A model generated the notes under the pieces. That model saw nothing but the letters and a program-made list of their open reading frames with translations. It did not search any database and had not been told where the DNA came from. A stretch of DNA of 64,000 nucleotides, taken from the NCBI RefSeq assembly GCF_040643435.1, contig NZ_JBEYUH010000006.1, positions 1 through 64,000 on the forward strand, given 5' to 3'. Source of the stretch: Rhodococcus sp040643435 (GTDB lineage Bacteria; Actinomycetota; Actinomycetes; Mycobacteriales; Mycobacteriaceae). The position numbers and the translations under genes were made by a program. Every line of letters starts with the position of its first letter. Positions within the stretch are counted from its first letter, which is position 1. Positions 25,735 to 34,257 of the stretch are shown here, piece after piece.

Positions 25735-26385
25735 TCAGGCTGCGGCGAACCCCTGCGAGCAGAAGTTCCACACTTCGTCGGCTGTGATCGGACGGGTGGT
25801 GCTGTCGTCGCCACCACTGGACTGCGCGATGAACATCACGGTCTGCATTGTCATGGCGGCCATCCGCTTCGGGTTCAGGCCCTCGCGCAGGCTGCCCTCG
25901 GCATGGACCTTCTCCATCAGCTCGGTGAACAGCGCGAGCATGGGCGCGTGCGCGACCTTCACCTCCGCTGGGTGGGTGAGCAGGAGCTGAGGTGCGAAAT
26001 CGGTGAACAGGGGTCGCTGTGCCGTCGGGTCGGGACGCGACGATTCGAACAGCAATTCCACGGCGACACGCAGCTGGTCGAGCGGCTTCTTCTCGCCGGC
26101 CGCGGCAGCGCGGATCTGGTCGGCGGAGCGGCTCAGGGCATCCTCGAACAGGGCGAGCAGCAGTTCGTGCTTACCGTCGAACTGCAGGTAGAAGCTGCGG
26201 AGCGACTGCTTCGAGCGATCGACGACCTCCTGCACCGTGAAGTCCGTGCTGCCCTTCTCGGTGATGATCGCCTGCGCGGCATCGAGGAATCGCTGTACGC
26301 GCTGCTCGGCACGCAACTTGGCTGTCCGAATTGAGCGTTCGACTGCGCGCTGCTTCCAGGCTGGTTCTTCGCTAGGGCCCGTCAC
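25735..26385 (-). CDS. TetR-family regulator, candidate master regulator of the island
   Basis: A 216-residue TetR protein. The DNA-binding domain runs from about residue 25 to 75, with FTVQEVVDRSKQSLRSFYLQ as turn and recognition helix. The EPAWKQRAVERS lead-in is typical of an actinobacterial subgroup found near lipid and steroid catabolic genes. I prefer GTG 26385, which gives the usual short lead; ATG 26481 would add 32 residues. Its promoter region carries motif copy 5 and its downstream neighbour copy 4, so autoregulation and regulon control are likely but unproved. The ligand would be a pathway acyl-CoA. Confidence 0.85.
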   Translation of the reverse strand: MTGPSEEPAWKQRAVERSIRTAKLRAEQRVQRFLDAAQAIITEKGSTDFTVQEVVDRSKQSLRSFYLQFDGKHELLLALFEDALSRSADQIRAAAAGEKKPLDQLRVAVELLFESSRPDPTAQRPLFTDFAPQLLLTHPAEVKVAHAPMLALFTELMEKVHAEGSLREGLNPKRMAAMTMQTVMFIAQSSGGDDSTTRPITADEVWNFCSQGFAAA

Positions 26386-26506
26386 TGCCGGAATCGCCCT
26401 CTGTCGCGTGGGGTGGACATAGGTGCACTGTACCGGAGAGTAAGGCCGGATTGCGGGACTGTCCTCCCATTTCCCGACCATTGTAGAGACTATTACTATC
26501 TCATAA

Positions 26507-26523
26507 TGAGAATGATATTCTCG
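26507..26523. promoter_or_regulatory. Operator-like palindrome, island motif copy 5
   Basis: TGAGAATgatATTCTCG matches the island motif at 13 of 14 arm bases. It lies between the divergent TetR and ACAD genes, 41 bases before the ACAD start. Confidence 0.65.
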
Positions 26524-26564
26524 TTTCGTTCCCAGGTTCAACGTCAGGAAGGAGGCAAGTCGGA

Positions 26565-27563
26565 ATGCTTTTCGAGTTCGACTCCGATCAGCAGCTGTGG
26601 CAGAAGACCGTCCGGGAAGTGACGGCCAAGGAATGTCCGTCGACGCTCGTCCGCTCCGTCGTCGACAACGGCGCCGATCCCGCGCCGTTGTGGAAGACCT
26701 ATGCGGGTCTGGGATGGACGGAACTGGTGGAGTCCGAGGCCGCCGTGGAACTGGCGATAGTCCTGGAAGAACTCGGTCGCGCTACCGACCCCACTCCCTT
26801 CCTCGCCACCACCACGCAGTATGCGCCGCTCGTCGGTGGCCGGACGCAGTCCGACCGTGCCGGCGCAGCCGTGTACGAGGGAGTCTCCGCAGTGCGCGAT
26901 GCGGACGGCTGGTTGCTCCGCGGTACCGCACATCAGGTGCTCGACGGCGACCGCGCCGACGACATCGCGGTCGTCACCGACGCCGGTGTGTTCACCGTCC
27001 GGGCCGATCAGGTCGCAACACGGCGCACGTCCGGCTTCGATCCCGTCCTGCATCTGGCCGACGTGGTGTTCGACGACGTGCGCGTCGAGACCGAACCGGA
27101 CACCGACATCGACGTCGAGAAGGCGCGGCACGTCGCTCTCACCGGACTTGCCCTCACCATGGTCGGTGCGTGTCGCCGCATCCTGGACCTCGCGCTCGAC
27201 CACGTGCGCAACCGTCAGCAGTTCGGCGTGCCTATCGGCTCTTTCCAGGCGGTCAAGCACCGTGCCGCAGACATGCACGTGGCGCTCGAACGTGCCCGTG
27301 CACTTGCCTATTTCGCCGCGCTGACCATCGCCGAGGACGATCCGCGTCGTCGCCTCGCCGCATCCATGGCCAAAGCGGCCGCCGGAGAATGTCAATCGAC
27401 CGTCTTCCGCAGCGGCGTACAGCTGTTCGGTGCGATGGGCTTCACATGGGAGAACGACCTGCAGTTCGCGCTCAAGCGTGCCCGCGCGGGTGAGCACATG
27501 CTCGGATCCGCCGCGGAGCACCGGGCACTGATCGCCGAGGAGTACCGTGCAACTCTCGTTTGA
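26565..27563 (+). CDS. Acyl-CoA dehydrogenase, small subunit of a split pair
   Basis: A 332-residue ACAD-like protein that keeps RQQFGVPIGSFQAVKH and the C-terminal FGAMGFTWEND block but has no SEPGAGSDLAS loop. It resembles the small subunits of heterotetrameric ACADs and should combine with the next gene product. ATG 26565 follows AAGGAGG at a good distance. The pair overlaps by 17 bases and is preceded by motif copy 5, so it is probably under direct control of the neighbouring TetR protein. Confidence 0.88.
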   Translation: MLFEFDSDQQLWQKTVREVTAKECPSTLVRSVVDNGADPAPLWKTYAGLGWTELVESEAAVELAIVLEELGRATDPTPFLATTTQYAPLVGGRTQSDRAGAAVYEGVSAVRDADGWLLRGTAHQVLDGDRADDIAVVTDAGVFTVRADQVATRRTSGFDPVLHLADVVFDDVRVETEPDTDIDVEKARHVALTGLALTMVGACRRILDLALDHVRNRQQFGVPIGSFQAVKHRAADMHVALERARALAYFAALTIAEDDPRRRLAASMAKAAAGECQSTVFRSGVQLFGAMGFTWENDLQFALKRARAGEHMLGSAAEHRALIAEEYRATLV

Positions 27564-28722
27564 TTCCGACGTCGAGGAGTTCCGCGCCGAGTTCGTGGCC
27601 TTCCTCGAGGAGCACCTGCCCGACCCCTCCGAGGCCACAGTCCGTGCCCGGTCGAGTGCCGACGTTCCCGAGTGGGCACGCCGCTGGCAACGGGTCCAGT
27701 TCGACCACGGCTGGTTGCTGCCCGGCAATCCGCCCGAGTTCGGCGGCCGGGGCGCAACGATCCTGCAGCAGTACGTGCACCTCGAGGAACTGTCGAAGCG
27801 CCGCATCTACCATTCGTTCAACCCGCAGGGTCTCGGCATCATCGCAGCATCACTGTTGTCGTTCGGCACCGACGAGCAGAAGCGAAATTGGGCGGTGCCG
27901 ATCCTGCGCGCGGAGATCACCGCAGCCCTCGGGATGAGCGAGCCCGGAGCGGGCTCCGACCTCGCCTCGCTGCGCACCCGCGCGGTGCGCGACGGCGACC
28001 ATTTCGTCGTCAACGGGCAAAAGGTGTGGACCTCCGGTGCGCACGACGCCGATGTCCTGCTGACCTTCGTCCGAACAGATCCGGATGCGCCGAAGCACAA
28101 GGGAATCAGTGTCCTGCTCATCCCGACCGACCTACCCGGTGTCGTCCGGCGCCCCTTCCCCTCGGTGGCCGACGGAGAAGACCGCGACTTCAACGAAGTC
28201 TTCTTCACCGACGTGCGCGTCCCGGCCGAGAACCTCATCGGGGAGCTGAACGGTGGCTGGACAGTGGCGAACGGTTCGCTCGGGCACGAACGCACGCTGC
28301 TGTGGCTCAGCTTCGCCGACCGTTTGCAGGATTTCGTCGAGGACTTCCGGCCCCGCACGGTGATCGACCGGGACCGCTACGCCACGCTGGTGATGGACCA
28401 CCAGGCGTTGAAGCTCCTCGGCTCGGCCGCCCTCGTCCGTGAGTCCCTCGGCAAGCAGGATGTCCCGGCTCTGTCGGTGCTCAAGCTTCTCGGGTCGGAA
28501 GCGGTCCAGTCGGCCGCCGAGCATGCCCTCGACGCGGCCGGACCGGACGGACTCGTCCACCCCGCGTCGACGTCGGCGTACGTCCCGTGGAATCTCGACA
28601 ACTTCTCGTCGAGCTGGTTCGAGAGGTTCGTCCGGAGCTTCGCCGGCACCATCGCCGGTGGCACATCGGAGATCCAGCGCAACATCATCGCCGAGCGAGT
28701 GCTGGGACTCCCTCGTGGGTGA
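27547..28722 (+). CDS. Acyl-CoA dehydrogenase, large subunit of a split pair
   Basis: A 391-residue ACAD with MSEPGAGSDLASL, QKVWTSGAH and C-terminal GGTSEIQRNIIAERVLG. It lacks the HGG/FQAV block held by the preceding small subunit. The central HNSxxP-like part FNPQGLGIIAAS suggests room for a bulky acyl group, though this is a weak inference. The GTG start overlaps the small-subunit gene by 17 bases. The downstream crotonase starts 10 bases after the stop. Confidence 0.88.
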   Translation: MQLSFDSDVEEFRAEFVAFLEEHLPDPSEATVRARSSADVPEWARRWQRVQFDHGWLLPGNPPEFGGRGATILQQYVHLEELSKRRIYHSFNPQGLGIIAASLLSFGTDEQKRNWAVPILRAEITAALGMSEPGAGSDLASLRTRAVRDGDHFVVNGQKVWTSGAHDADVLLTFVRTDPDAPKHKGISVLLIPTDLPGVVRRPFPSVADGEDRDFNEVFFTDVRVPAENLIGELNGGWTVANGSLGHERTLLWLSFADRLQDFVEDFRPRTVIDRDRYATLVMDHQALKLLGSAALVRESLGKQDVPALSVLKLLGSEAVQSAAEHALDAAGPDGLVHPASTSAYVPWNLDNFSSSWFERFVRSFAGTIAGGTSEIQRNIIAERVLGLPRG

Positions 28723-28732
28723 GGAGGACGCG

Positions 28733-29515
28733 GTGTACATCCGGTACGAGGTCGCCGATCGCATCGCGACGATCACATTGAACCGTCCCGAGGCCGCCAA
28801 CGCTCAGAACGGCGCTCTCCTCGACGAACTCGACGCAGCCTGGAATCGCGCAGGCGATGATCCCGAAGTCTCGGTCATCGTGCTTCGAGCGGAAGGCAAG
28901 CACTTCTCCGCCGGGCACGATCTCCGGAGCGGTGAGCCGGTTCCCGACAAGATCACCCTCGAGTTGATCTACCGCAACGAGTCTCGGCGATATCTCGAGT
29001 ACTCGCTGCGGTGGCGCAACATCCCGAAGCCGTCGATCGCGGCCGTGCAGGGCAGGTGCATCTCCGGCGGACTCCTGCTGTGCTGGCCGTGCGATCTCAT
29101 CGTCGCGGCAGACGACGCGTCGTTCTCCGATCCGGTGGTCCTCATGGGCATCGGTGGAGTCGAATACCACGGTCACACCTGGGAACTCGGACCACGCAAG
29201 GCGAAGGAGATCCTCTTCACCGGGCGGGCGGTCACCGCGGAGGAAGCCGAGAAGACGGGCATGGTGAACCGGGTCGTACCGCGCGAAGATCTCGACTCCG
29301 AGGTGCGTGCACTCGCAGAGCAGATTGCGAAGATGCATCCCTTCGGGCTGCGGCAAGCCAAGAGGGCGGTCAATCAGACGCTCGATGTTCAGGGCTTCTA
29401 CGCCGCGATCCAGTCGGTCTTCGACATCCATCAGACCGGACACGGAAACGCTCTGAGCGTCAGCGGATGGCCGGTACTGATGAACCTCGACGAGATGAAG
29501 GACAACATTCGTTAG
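28733..29515 (+). CDS. Crotonase-family enzyme without the usual catalytic glutamates
   Basis: A 260-residue crotonase. HFSAGHDL and GRCISGGLLL form the oxyanion hole. Where hydratases carry two glutamates the sequence reads FSDPVVLMGIGG followed by VEYHGHTWELGPRKAKE, a pattern I recall from other actinobacterial crotonases of unknown reaction. It may be an isomerase, hydrolase or C-C hydrolase and not a simple hydratase. GTG 28733 follows GAGGAGGA; an in-frame GTG at 28715 lies before that site. It is the last gene of the ACAD operon and is followed by a hairpin. Confidence 0.83.
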   Translation: MYIRYEVADRIATITLNRPEAANAQNGALLDELDAAWNRAGDDPEVSVIVLRAEGKHFSAGHDLRSGEPVPDKITLELIYRNESRRYLEYSLRWRNIPKPSIAAVQGRCISGGLLLCWPCDLIVAADDASFSDPVVLMGIGGVEYHGHTWELGPRKAKEILFTGRAVTAEEAEKTGMVNRVVPREDLDSEVRALAEQIAKMHPFGLRQAKRAVNQTLDVQGFYAAIQSVFDIHQTGHGNALSVSGWPVLMNLDEMKDNIR

Positions 29516-29531
29516 GCACGGAAAATATTGT

Positions 29532-29566
29532 GTGGGACCGACTCCGGAGTTCGGGGTCGGTCCCAC
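29532..29566. terminator. Hairpin between convergent genes
   Basis: GTGGGACCGAC at 29532-29542 pairs with GTCGGTCCCAC at 29556-29566, an 11-bp perfect stem that can extend by further pairs. It lies between the crotonase stop (29515) and the convergent SDR stop (29576) and could serve both. Confidence 0.7.
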
Positions 29567-29575
29567 GCCGTTTCG

Positions 29576-30343
29576 TCAGACCTTGCGGGTGACGCCACCG
29601 TCGACGCGGATGATGGCGCCGGTGGTGAAACTCGAAGCATCGCTCGCCAGATGAAGGGCCAGCGGCGCGACCTCCTCCGGTCGCCCCATGCGGCGCATCG
29701 GTACGAAAGGTGCCTCTTCTCCTTCCGGCGGCGCCCATGCCTTCGACAGGTCGGTGCGGAACGGGCCCGGAAGGATCGCGTTGACACGCACTTTGGGTGC
29801 GTATGCGTCGGCGAGTCCCACGGTGAGGGCGTTCAGGCCTGCTTTCGCGCAGGCGTAGGGGAGTTCACGCACGCTTGCGGTCAGTGAGCCGGCGGTGCCG
29901 ATATTGATGATCGACCCGCCATCGTGCTCTGCCATGTACGCACCGGCGCGAACGGCGAGACGGAACGGACCCTTGAGATTGACGCCGAAGGTCTTGTCGT
30001 AGAGATCTTCGCTGATCGACTCGAGATCCTGATAGAGCGGCGACATTCCGGCGTTGTTGACGAGGATGTCGAAGCGTCCGAAGTGGTGGAGCGTGGTGTC
30101 GACGAGCGCGTTGCAGTCGTCCCACTGCCCGACATGGCAGGCGACGGGAAGTACCCTGCTGCCGGTCGTCGCCTCGATTTCCTTCGCAGCGAGTTCGCAT
30201 GCGTCGAGCTTGCGAGAGGCGACGACGACGTCGGCACCGTGTTCGGCGAGGATGTGAGCGATCGCGCGACCGATTCCGCGTGAACCACCCGTTACGACAG
30301 CGGTTTTGCCACTCAGATCGTGGAGAGAATCAAGTTTTCCCAT
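29576..30343 (-). CDS. Short-chain dehydrogenase
   Basis: A 255-residue classical SDR: TGGSRGIG, ASRKLD after strand 2 (NADP-leaning), NNAG, INIGTAGS as the serine region and YACAKAG as Y-x3-K, with a C-terminal RVDGG. ATG 30343 is used; a GTG 15 bases upstream (30358) is possible and would overlap the operator-like site at 30358-30374. No strong ribosome site is seen for either. It is divergent from the SnoaL-like gene. Confidence 0.86.
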   Translation of the reverse strand: MGKLDSLHDLSGKTAVVTGGSRGIGRAIAHILAEHGADVVVASRKLDACELAAKEIEATTGSRVLPVACHVGQWDDCNALVDTTLHHFGRFDILVNNAGMSPLYQDLESISEDLYDKTFGVNLKGPFRLAVRAGAYMAEHDGGSIINIGTAGSLTASVRELPYACAKAGLNALTVGLADAYAPKVRVNAILPGPFRTDLSKAWAPPEGEEAPFVPMRRMGRPEEVAPLALHLASDASSFTTGAIIRVDGGVTRKV

Positions 30344-30357
30344 ATACGGATCATGCA

Positions 30358-30374
30358 CCAGAATGCGAATCTTG
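30358..30374. promoter_or_regulatory. Degenerate island motif copy 6
   Basis: CCAGAATgcgAATCTTG matches the island motif only partly (5 of 7 and 4 of 7 arm bases). It is kept because a second weak copy lies 36 bases away in the same divergent promoter. Confidence 0.3.
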
Positions 30375-30393
30375 GAAAGGGGGTTCTCTTCTG

Positions 30394-30410
30394 GAAGAAT
30401 GAAATTCCGG
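30394..30410. promoter_or_regulatory. Degenerate island motif copy 7
   Basis: GAAGAATgaaATTCCGG matches at 5 of 7 left and 4 of 7 right bases, with an intact ATgaaAT core. It lies 19 bases before the SnoaL-like start codon. Confidence 0.3.
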
Positions 30411-30429
30411 ACGAAATCGAAGGAGCACC

Positions 30430-30870
30430 ATGACGCCTGACGAACTGTGCGACAAGTACGCCATCACCGAACTCCTCTACCGCTACGCGACGGCCGTGGA
30501 TACCAAGGACTGGGACAAGATGCGGTCGGTTTTCACCGAGGATGCCCATCTGGACTACAGCTCCGTGGGCTATCCACCCGGGCCGAGGGACGAAGTGCTC
30601 GCGCAGTTGCAGAAGGCACTGTCGTACCTGCCGATGTCGCAGCATTTCATCACCAATGTCGAGGTCGACCTCGACGGCGACCGGGCGACGGTGCGGGCGA
30701 TGTTCTACAACCCCATGCAACTCCCCGGCATCGACGGCCTGACCTATTGCGGGGGCAACTATCACCACGAGGTCGTACGAACGTCCGACGGTTGGAAGAG
30801 TTGCCGCCTCACCGAAGAAAGCCTGTGGTTCTCCAACCATCCCGACCCGGCGAAGAACGGGTCGCGCTGA
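30430..30870 (+). CDS. SnoaL-like (NTF2-fold) protein
   Basis: A 146-residue protein of the SnoaL_4/NTF2-like cone-shaped fold: AITELLYRYATAVDTKDWD at the N-terminus, FTEDAHLDY and a C-terminal strand with DGWKSCRLTEESLW. Relatives include ketosteroid isomerase, dehydratases and ring hydrolases, usually with an Asp or His in the pocket. The reaction is not assignable. ATG 30430 follows AAGGAGC. It is separated from the decarboxylase gene by only 32 bases. Confidence 0.75.
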   Translation: MTPDELCDKYAITELLYRYATAVDTKDWDKMRSVFTEDAHLDYSSVGYPPGPRDEVLAQLQKALSYLPMSQHFITNVEVDLDGDRATVRAMFYNPMQLPGIDGLTYCGGNYHHEVVRTSDGWKSCRLTEESLWFSNHPDPAKNGSR

Positions 30871-30902
30871 TTGTCGCCGGGCCGCCGGGGTAACCGACAG
30901 GC

Positions 30903-32369
30903 ATGAACCAGTCGGAAACCCCGTTGCTCAGCGCGCTGGAGCAGTATCACCGACTCGACCGCTACGGCTTCACCCCTCCGGGACATCGGCAGGGCCGGGG
31001 TGCGGACGAACGGGTCATCAGGGTGCTCGGACACGATCCCTTCCGAGCGGATGTCCTCGCCTCGGGCGGTCTCGACGATCGGCTTTCGCGCAATGGTTAC
31101 CTGAGCAGAGCCGAAGAACTCATGGCCGACGCAGTCGGGGCGGAGCAGGCGTTCTTCTCCACCTGCGGAAGCTCCCTGTCGGTCAAGGCGGCCATGATGG
31201 CGGTTGCCGGCAACGATCCGGGTGGTCTGCTGCTCGGGCGCGACTCGCACAAGTCGATCGTCGCAGGACTGGTCTTCAGTGGGGTCACCCCACGCTGGAT
31301 CACCCCGCAGTGGGACGAGGAGATGCACTTCTCCCACCCGCCTTCACCCCGGCAGGTCCGCGAGATGTGGGACGAATACCCCGACGCCGCAGGGGCGCTG
31401 ATCGTCAGCCCCAGCCCGTACGGGACCTGTGCCGACATCGCAGGCATTGCCGAGATCTGCCACGAACGTGGAAAACCCCTCATCGTCGACGAGGCGTGGG
31501 GCGCGCATCTACCCTTCCACGCCGAACTGCCCACCTGGGCGATGGATGCCGGGGCCGACATCTGTGTCGTGAGTGTCCACAAGATGGGCGCCGGCTTCGA
31601 GCAGGGCTCGGTCTACCACGTCCAGGGAGACCTGGTCGATGCTGCTCACCTGTCGGCGTGCGCCGATCTCCTCATGACCACCAGTCCGAACGTGCTGATC
31701 TACTCGGCAATCGACGGGTGGCGGAGACAGATGGTCGAGCACGGAACCGAACTGCTCGGAAGAGCGCTCGAGCTGGCTCGGAGCACCCGGGAGCGAATCG
31801 GGGGCATCGACGGCATCTCCGTCCTCGACGATCGGCTTCTCGGCGAGGAGGCCTCCCACGACCTGGACCGCCTGCAGATTCTCATGGACGTCGACGAGCT
31901 CGGGGTATCCGGATATCAGTGCTCCGACTGGCTGCGTGAACACTGCCGCCTCGACGTCGGCATGACCGATCACCGCAGGATCCTCGCCACGATGTCGATG
32001 GCCGACGACGTGGATACCGCGGACCGCCTGGTCGAATCACTCGAGGCACTGTCCCAGGCGGCGGAGTCCTTCGCCCCGCCCCCGCCGATCGATCTGCCGA
32101 GCCCGGGCGAGCTGCAACTCGAGTCCGTGCTCTCTCCCCGCGATGCCTTCTTCGGTAGGACCGAGATGGTGTCCGCCGACCGGGCAGCCGGCCGTATTGC
32201 GGCGGAACAACTCACTCCGTACCCGCCGGGCATACCCGCCGTCGTGCCGGGAGAACGACTCGACAGGGCGGTGGTCGATTACCTCCGCAGTGGTGTGGGC
32301 GCCGGGATGAATGTTCCCGACGCCACCGACACCTCCCTCGACGAGTTCCGCGTGGTCGTCGAGGGCTGA
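30903..32369 (+). CDS. Orn/Lys/Arg-type PLP-dependent decarboxylase
   Basis: A 488-residue fold-type I decarboxylase. FFSTCGSSLSVKAA, VSPSPYGTCADI, VDEAWGAHLPFH and the PLP lysine K227 in SVHKMGAGFEQGS are all present, and the C-terminal domain ends with YPPGIPAVVPGE. It matches the short arginine/lysine/ornithine decarboxylase group without the N-terminal wing domain. It would turn a basic amino acid into a polyamine precursor plus CO2. This is unlike the surrounding CoA-ester genes, so it may be a bystander or may supply a linked nitrogen step; it ends 2 bases before the convergent ACAD gene. Confidence 0.87.
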   Translation: MNQSETPLLSALEQYHRLDRYGFTPPGHRQGRGADERVIRVLGHDPFRADVLASGGLDDRLSRNGYLSRAEELMADAVGAEQAFFSTCGSSLSVKAAMMAVAGNDPGGLLLGRDSHKSIVAGLVFSGVTPRWITPQWDEEMHFSHPPSPRQVREMWDEYPDAAGALIVSPSPYGTCADIAGIAEICHERGKPLIVDEAWGAHLPFHAELPTWAMDAGADICVVSVHKMGAGFEQGSVYHVQGDLVDAAHLSACADLLMTTSPNVLIYSAIDGWRRQMVEHGTELLGRALELARSTRERIGGIDGISVLDDRLLGEEASHDLDRLQILMDVDELGVSGYQCSDWLREHCRLDVGMTDHRRILATMSMADDVDTADRLVESLEALSQAAESFAPPPPIDLPSPGELQLESVLSPRDAFFGRTEMVSADRAAGRIAAEQLTPYPPGIPAVVPGERLDRAVVDYLRSGVGAGMNVPDATDTSLDEFRVVVEG

Positions 32370-32371
32370 TC

Positions 32372-33172
32372 TCACAGGTGGACCAGGCGCGGGGCCGAGC
32401 CCTCGGCCCGGATGATTGCACCGGCTTCGCGGGTCAATTCACGTGAGCTTCCGAGGAGACCGTCGAGCACCAGGGCACGCCTGATGTGCCGGTGCAGATC
32501 GTGCTCGGCGGTGAATCCGATGCCGCCGAGGACCTGCTGGCAGTGACGGGCCGCGATGATCGCTGCGCGACCTGCGGCGGCCTTCCCCAGAAGCGAGCCG
32601 AGTTCGTCGGTCGCGGCCTGCAATGCCGACTCCGCCCCCTCGACTGCCACATAGGTCTCCGCGAGCCGGTGCCGCACCGCCTGGAAACCGGCGATAGGTT
32701 TCCCGAACTGGGTGCGGTCGAGGGCATGGGTGCGTGCCAGATCGAGCATCGCCCGGCTCGTACCGACCAGCCACCACCCGAGGGCGCGTCGCGCCGCCGC
32801 GAGCGGAATCGGATCTCCGGAAGCGACCGGCGCGAGCGGCAGTTCCGCGTCGAGAGCGGTGGTGTCCCGGTCCTCGCGTGCCCATCCGATCCACCGTCCA
32901 CCGGTGTAGGGGAGCGGGACGACCCCACCGGCCTCACGACCCGCGTCGACGAGCACGACGTCGTTGATCACGGGAGCGTGGGCGCCGGTCTCACCGAGCA
33001 GCCGGAACACCATCGGGATGGTGTCGTCGGGCATCTCGGCAAGCATGTCGTGCCAGCCCAGCTCGGTCAGGGCCGCATCGAGCGCGGCGCCGGTCGTGGT
33101 CTCCATCGTCCGGCGCAACGCGTCTGCGAGCAGCGCGAGATCCGAATCCGGTGCAGTGCTGTAGGTCGTCAC
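32372..33172 (-). CDS. Acyl-CoA dehydrogenase, small subunit of a split pair
   Basis: A 266-residue ACAD-like protein, the shortest of the three small subunits. It has RTQFGKPIAGFQAVRH and LGGIGFTAEHDLHRHIRRAL but no SEPGxGSD loop. The GTG start at 33172 overlaps the preceding ACAD stop as GTGA, so it is translationally coupled to its partner. It is the last gene of the amidohydrolase operon. The 1062-base frame extending upstream is antisense to nothing but overlaps its partner and is not needed. Confidence 0.87.
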   Translation of the reverse strand: MTTYSTAPDSDLALLADALRRTMETTTGAALDAALTELGWHDMLAEMPDDTIPMVFRLLGETGAHAPVINDVVLVDAGREAGGVVPLPYTGGRWIGWAREDRDTTALDAELPLAPVASGDPIPLAAARRALGWWLVGTSRAMLDLARTHALDRTQFGKPIAGFQAVRHRLAETYVAVEGAESALQAATDELGSLLGKAAAGRAAIIAARHCQQVLGGIGFTAEHDLHRHIRRALVLDGLLGSSRELTREAGAIIRAEGSAPRLVHL

Positions 33173-34257
33173 TCCGCCCCCAGGTCGAGAAGCCGGCGCG
33201 CGACGATATTGCGCTGGATCTCGGCGGTGCCGCCGTAGATCGTCGCCGCGCGCGAATACAGGAACTCGGTCCGCCATTCGACGTCGGACAATTCGAGCAC
33301 TCCGGGAAGCAGATCCCGGGCGGTGTCGAACAACTGCTGCTCCGCGGTTGCGAGCAGGATCTTGTCGACCGACGTCTCGGGGCCGAGCGGGGTGCCCGCC
33401 GCGAGTCGCTGCTGGGTGGCGTGCGAGCGGCACCGCACGGTGTGCAGGGCGAGATAGGCGGCGCCCAGCTCATCGTCGGATGTCGAATCCGTCTCTTCCA
33501 CGAGACGATCGAGCCGGGTGAACAGATACGCGATCCGGTGCCAGAAACACGTCGAACGTTCGTGTGGCAACAGGTCCATCGCGAGTTTCCAGCCGTCCCC
33601 GGGATTACCCAGCATCCGGTCGGCCGGGACGACGACATCGTCGAAGTACACCTCCGCGAACTCGTCCACCCCGTGCATCGTGCGCAGCGGCCGGACAGAG
33701 ATTCCCGGCGTGTCCATGTCGACGAAGAAGGCGGTGATGCCCTTGTGTCCCGGAGCGGTGCGGGTGAGCAAAACGCATCGGGAAGCGAACTGCGCCAGCG
33801 ATGTCCAGACCTTCTGGCCGTTGATCACCCAATGGTCGCCGCGCAGTTCGGCCCGGGTGGACAGCGACGCGAGGTCGCTGCCGGACCCCGGCTCGGAAAA
33901 GCCCTGGCACCATTGTTCCTCGCCGCGAAGCAACTTCGGCACCATCTCGGCAGCGAGTTCCGGTCGCGCATAGGAGATCATGGTCGGTGCAAGCACCTCG
34001 ATCATCGAATAGATGCCCGGTTCGGCGAGATCGCGTGTCGCGACCTCTTCACCGAGTACGGCGCGCAGGACAGCCTCGCCGCCGAGTCCACCGACCTCCT
34101 CGGGCCAGCCGTAACGCATCCAGCCGGCGTCGTAGAGTGCTCGGCGCACGCGGGCGAGTTGCTCGACCTGGGCGTCGAACGAGTGGTCCGGTCCGGGAGT
34201 CAGATCGTTCTCGTCGAGCCAGCCACGGACGGCCTCCCGGAATTCGGTGACCTTCAT
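33169..34257 (-). CDS. Acyl-CoA dehydrogenase, large subunit of a split pair
   Basis: A 362-residue ACAD with GFSEPGSGSDLASLS, QKVWTSLAQFAS and YGGTAEIQRNIVARRLL at the end; it lacks the HGG block found in the next gene. The partner starts within its stop codon. ATG 34257 overlaps the SnoaL-like stop as ATGA. Together the pair would form the third heteromeric ACAD of the island, presumably for a different intermediate or chain length. Confidence 0.88.
   Translation of the reverse strand: MKVTEFREAVRGWLDENDLTPGPDHSFDAQVEQLARVRRALYDAGWMRYGWPEEVGGLGGEAVLRAVLGEEVATRDLAEPGIYSMIEVLAPTMISYARPELAAEMVPKLLRGEEQWCQGFSEPGSGSDLASLSTRAELRGDHWVINGQKVWTSLAQFASRCVLLTRTAPGHKGITAFFVDMDTPGISVRPLRTMHGVDEFAEVYFDDVVVPADRMLGNPGDGWKLAMDLLPHERSTCFWHRIAYLFTRLDRLVEETDSTSDDELGAAYLALHTVRCRSHATQQRLAAGTPLGPETSVDKILLATAEQQLFDTARDLLPGVLELSDVEWRTEFLYSRAATIYGGTAEIQRNIVARRLLDLGAE

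Noticed and set aside
26507..26523. Fur-like iron box
   Set aside because: TGAGAAT arms resemble Fur sites, but Fur boxes are 7-1-7 and these are 7-3-7. The neighbouring genes have no iron-uptake function.
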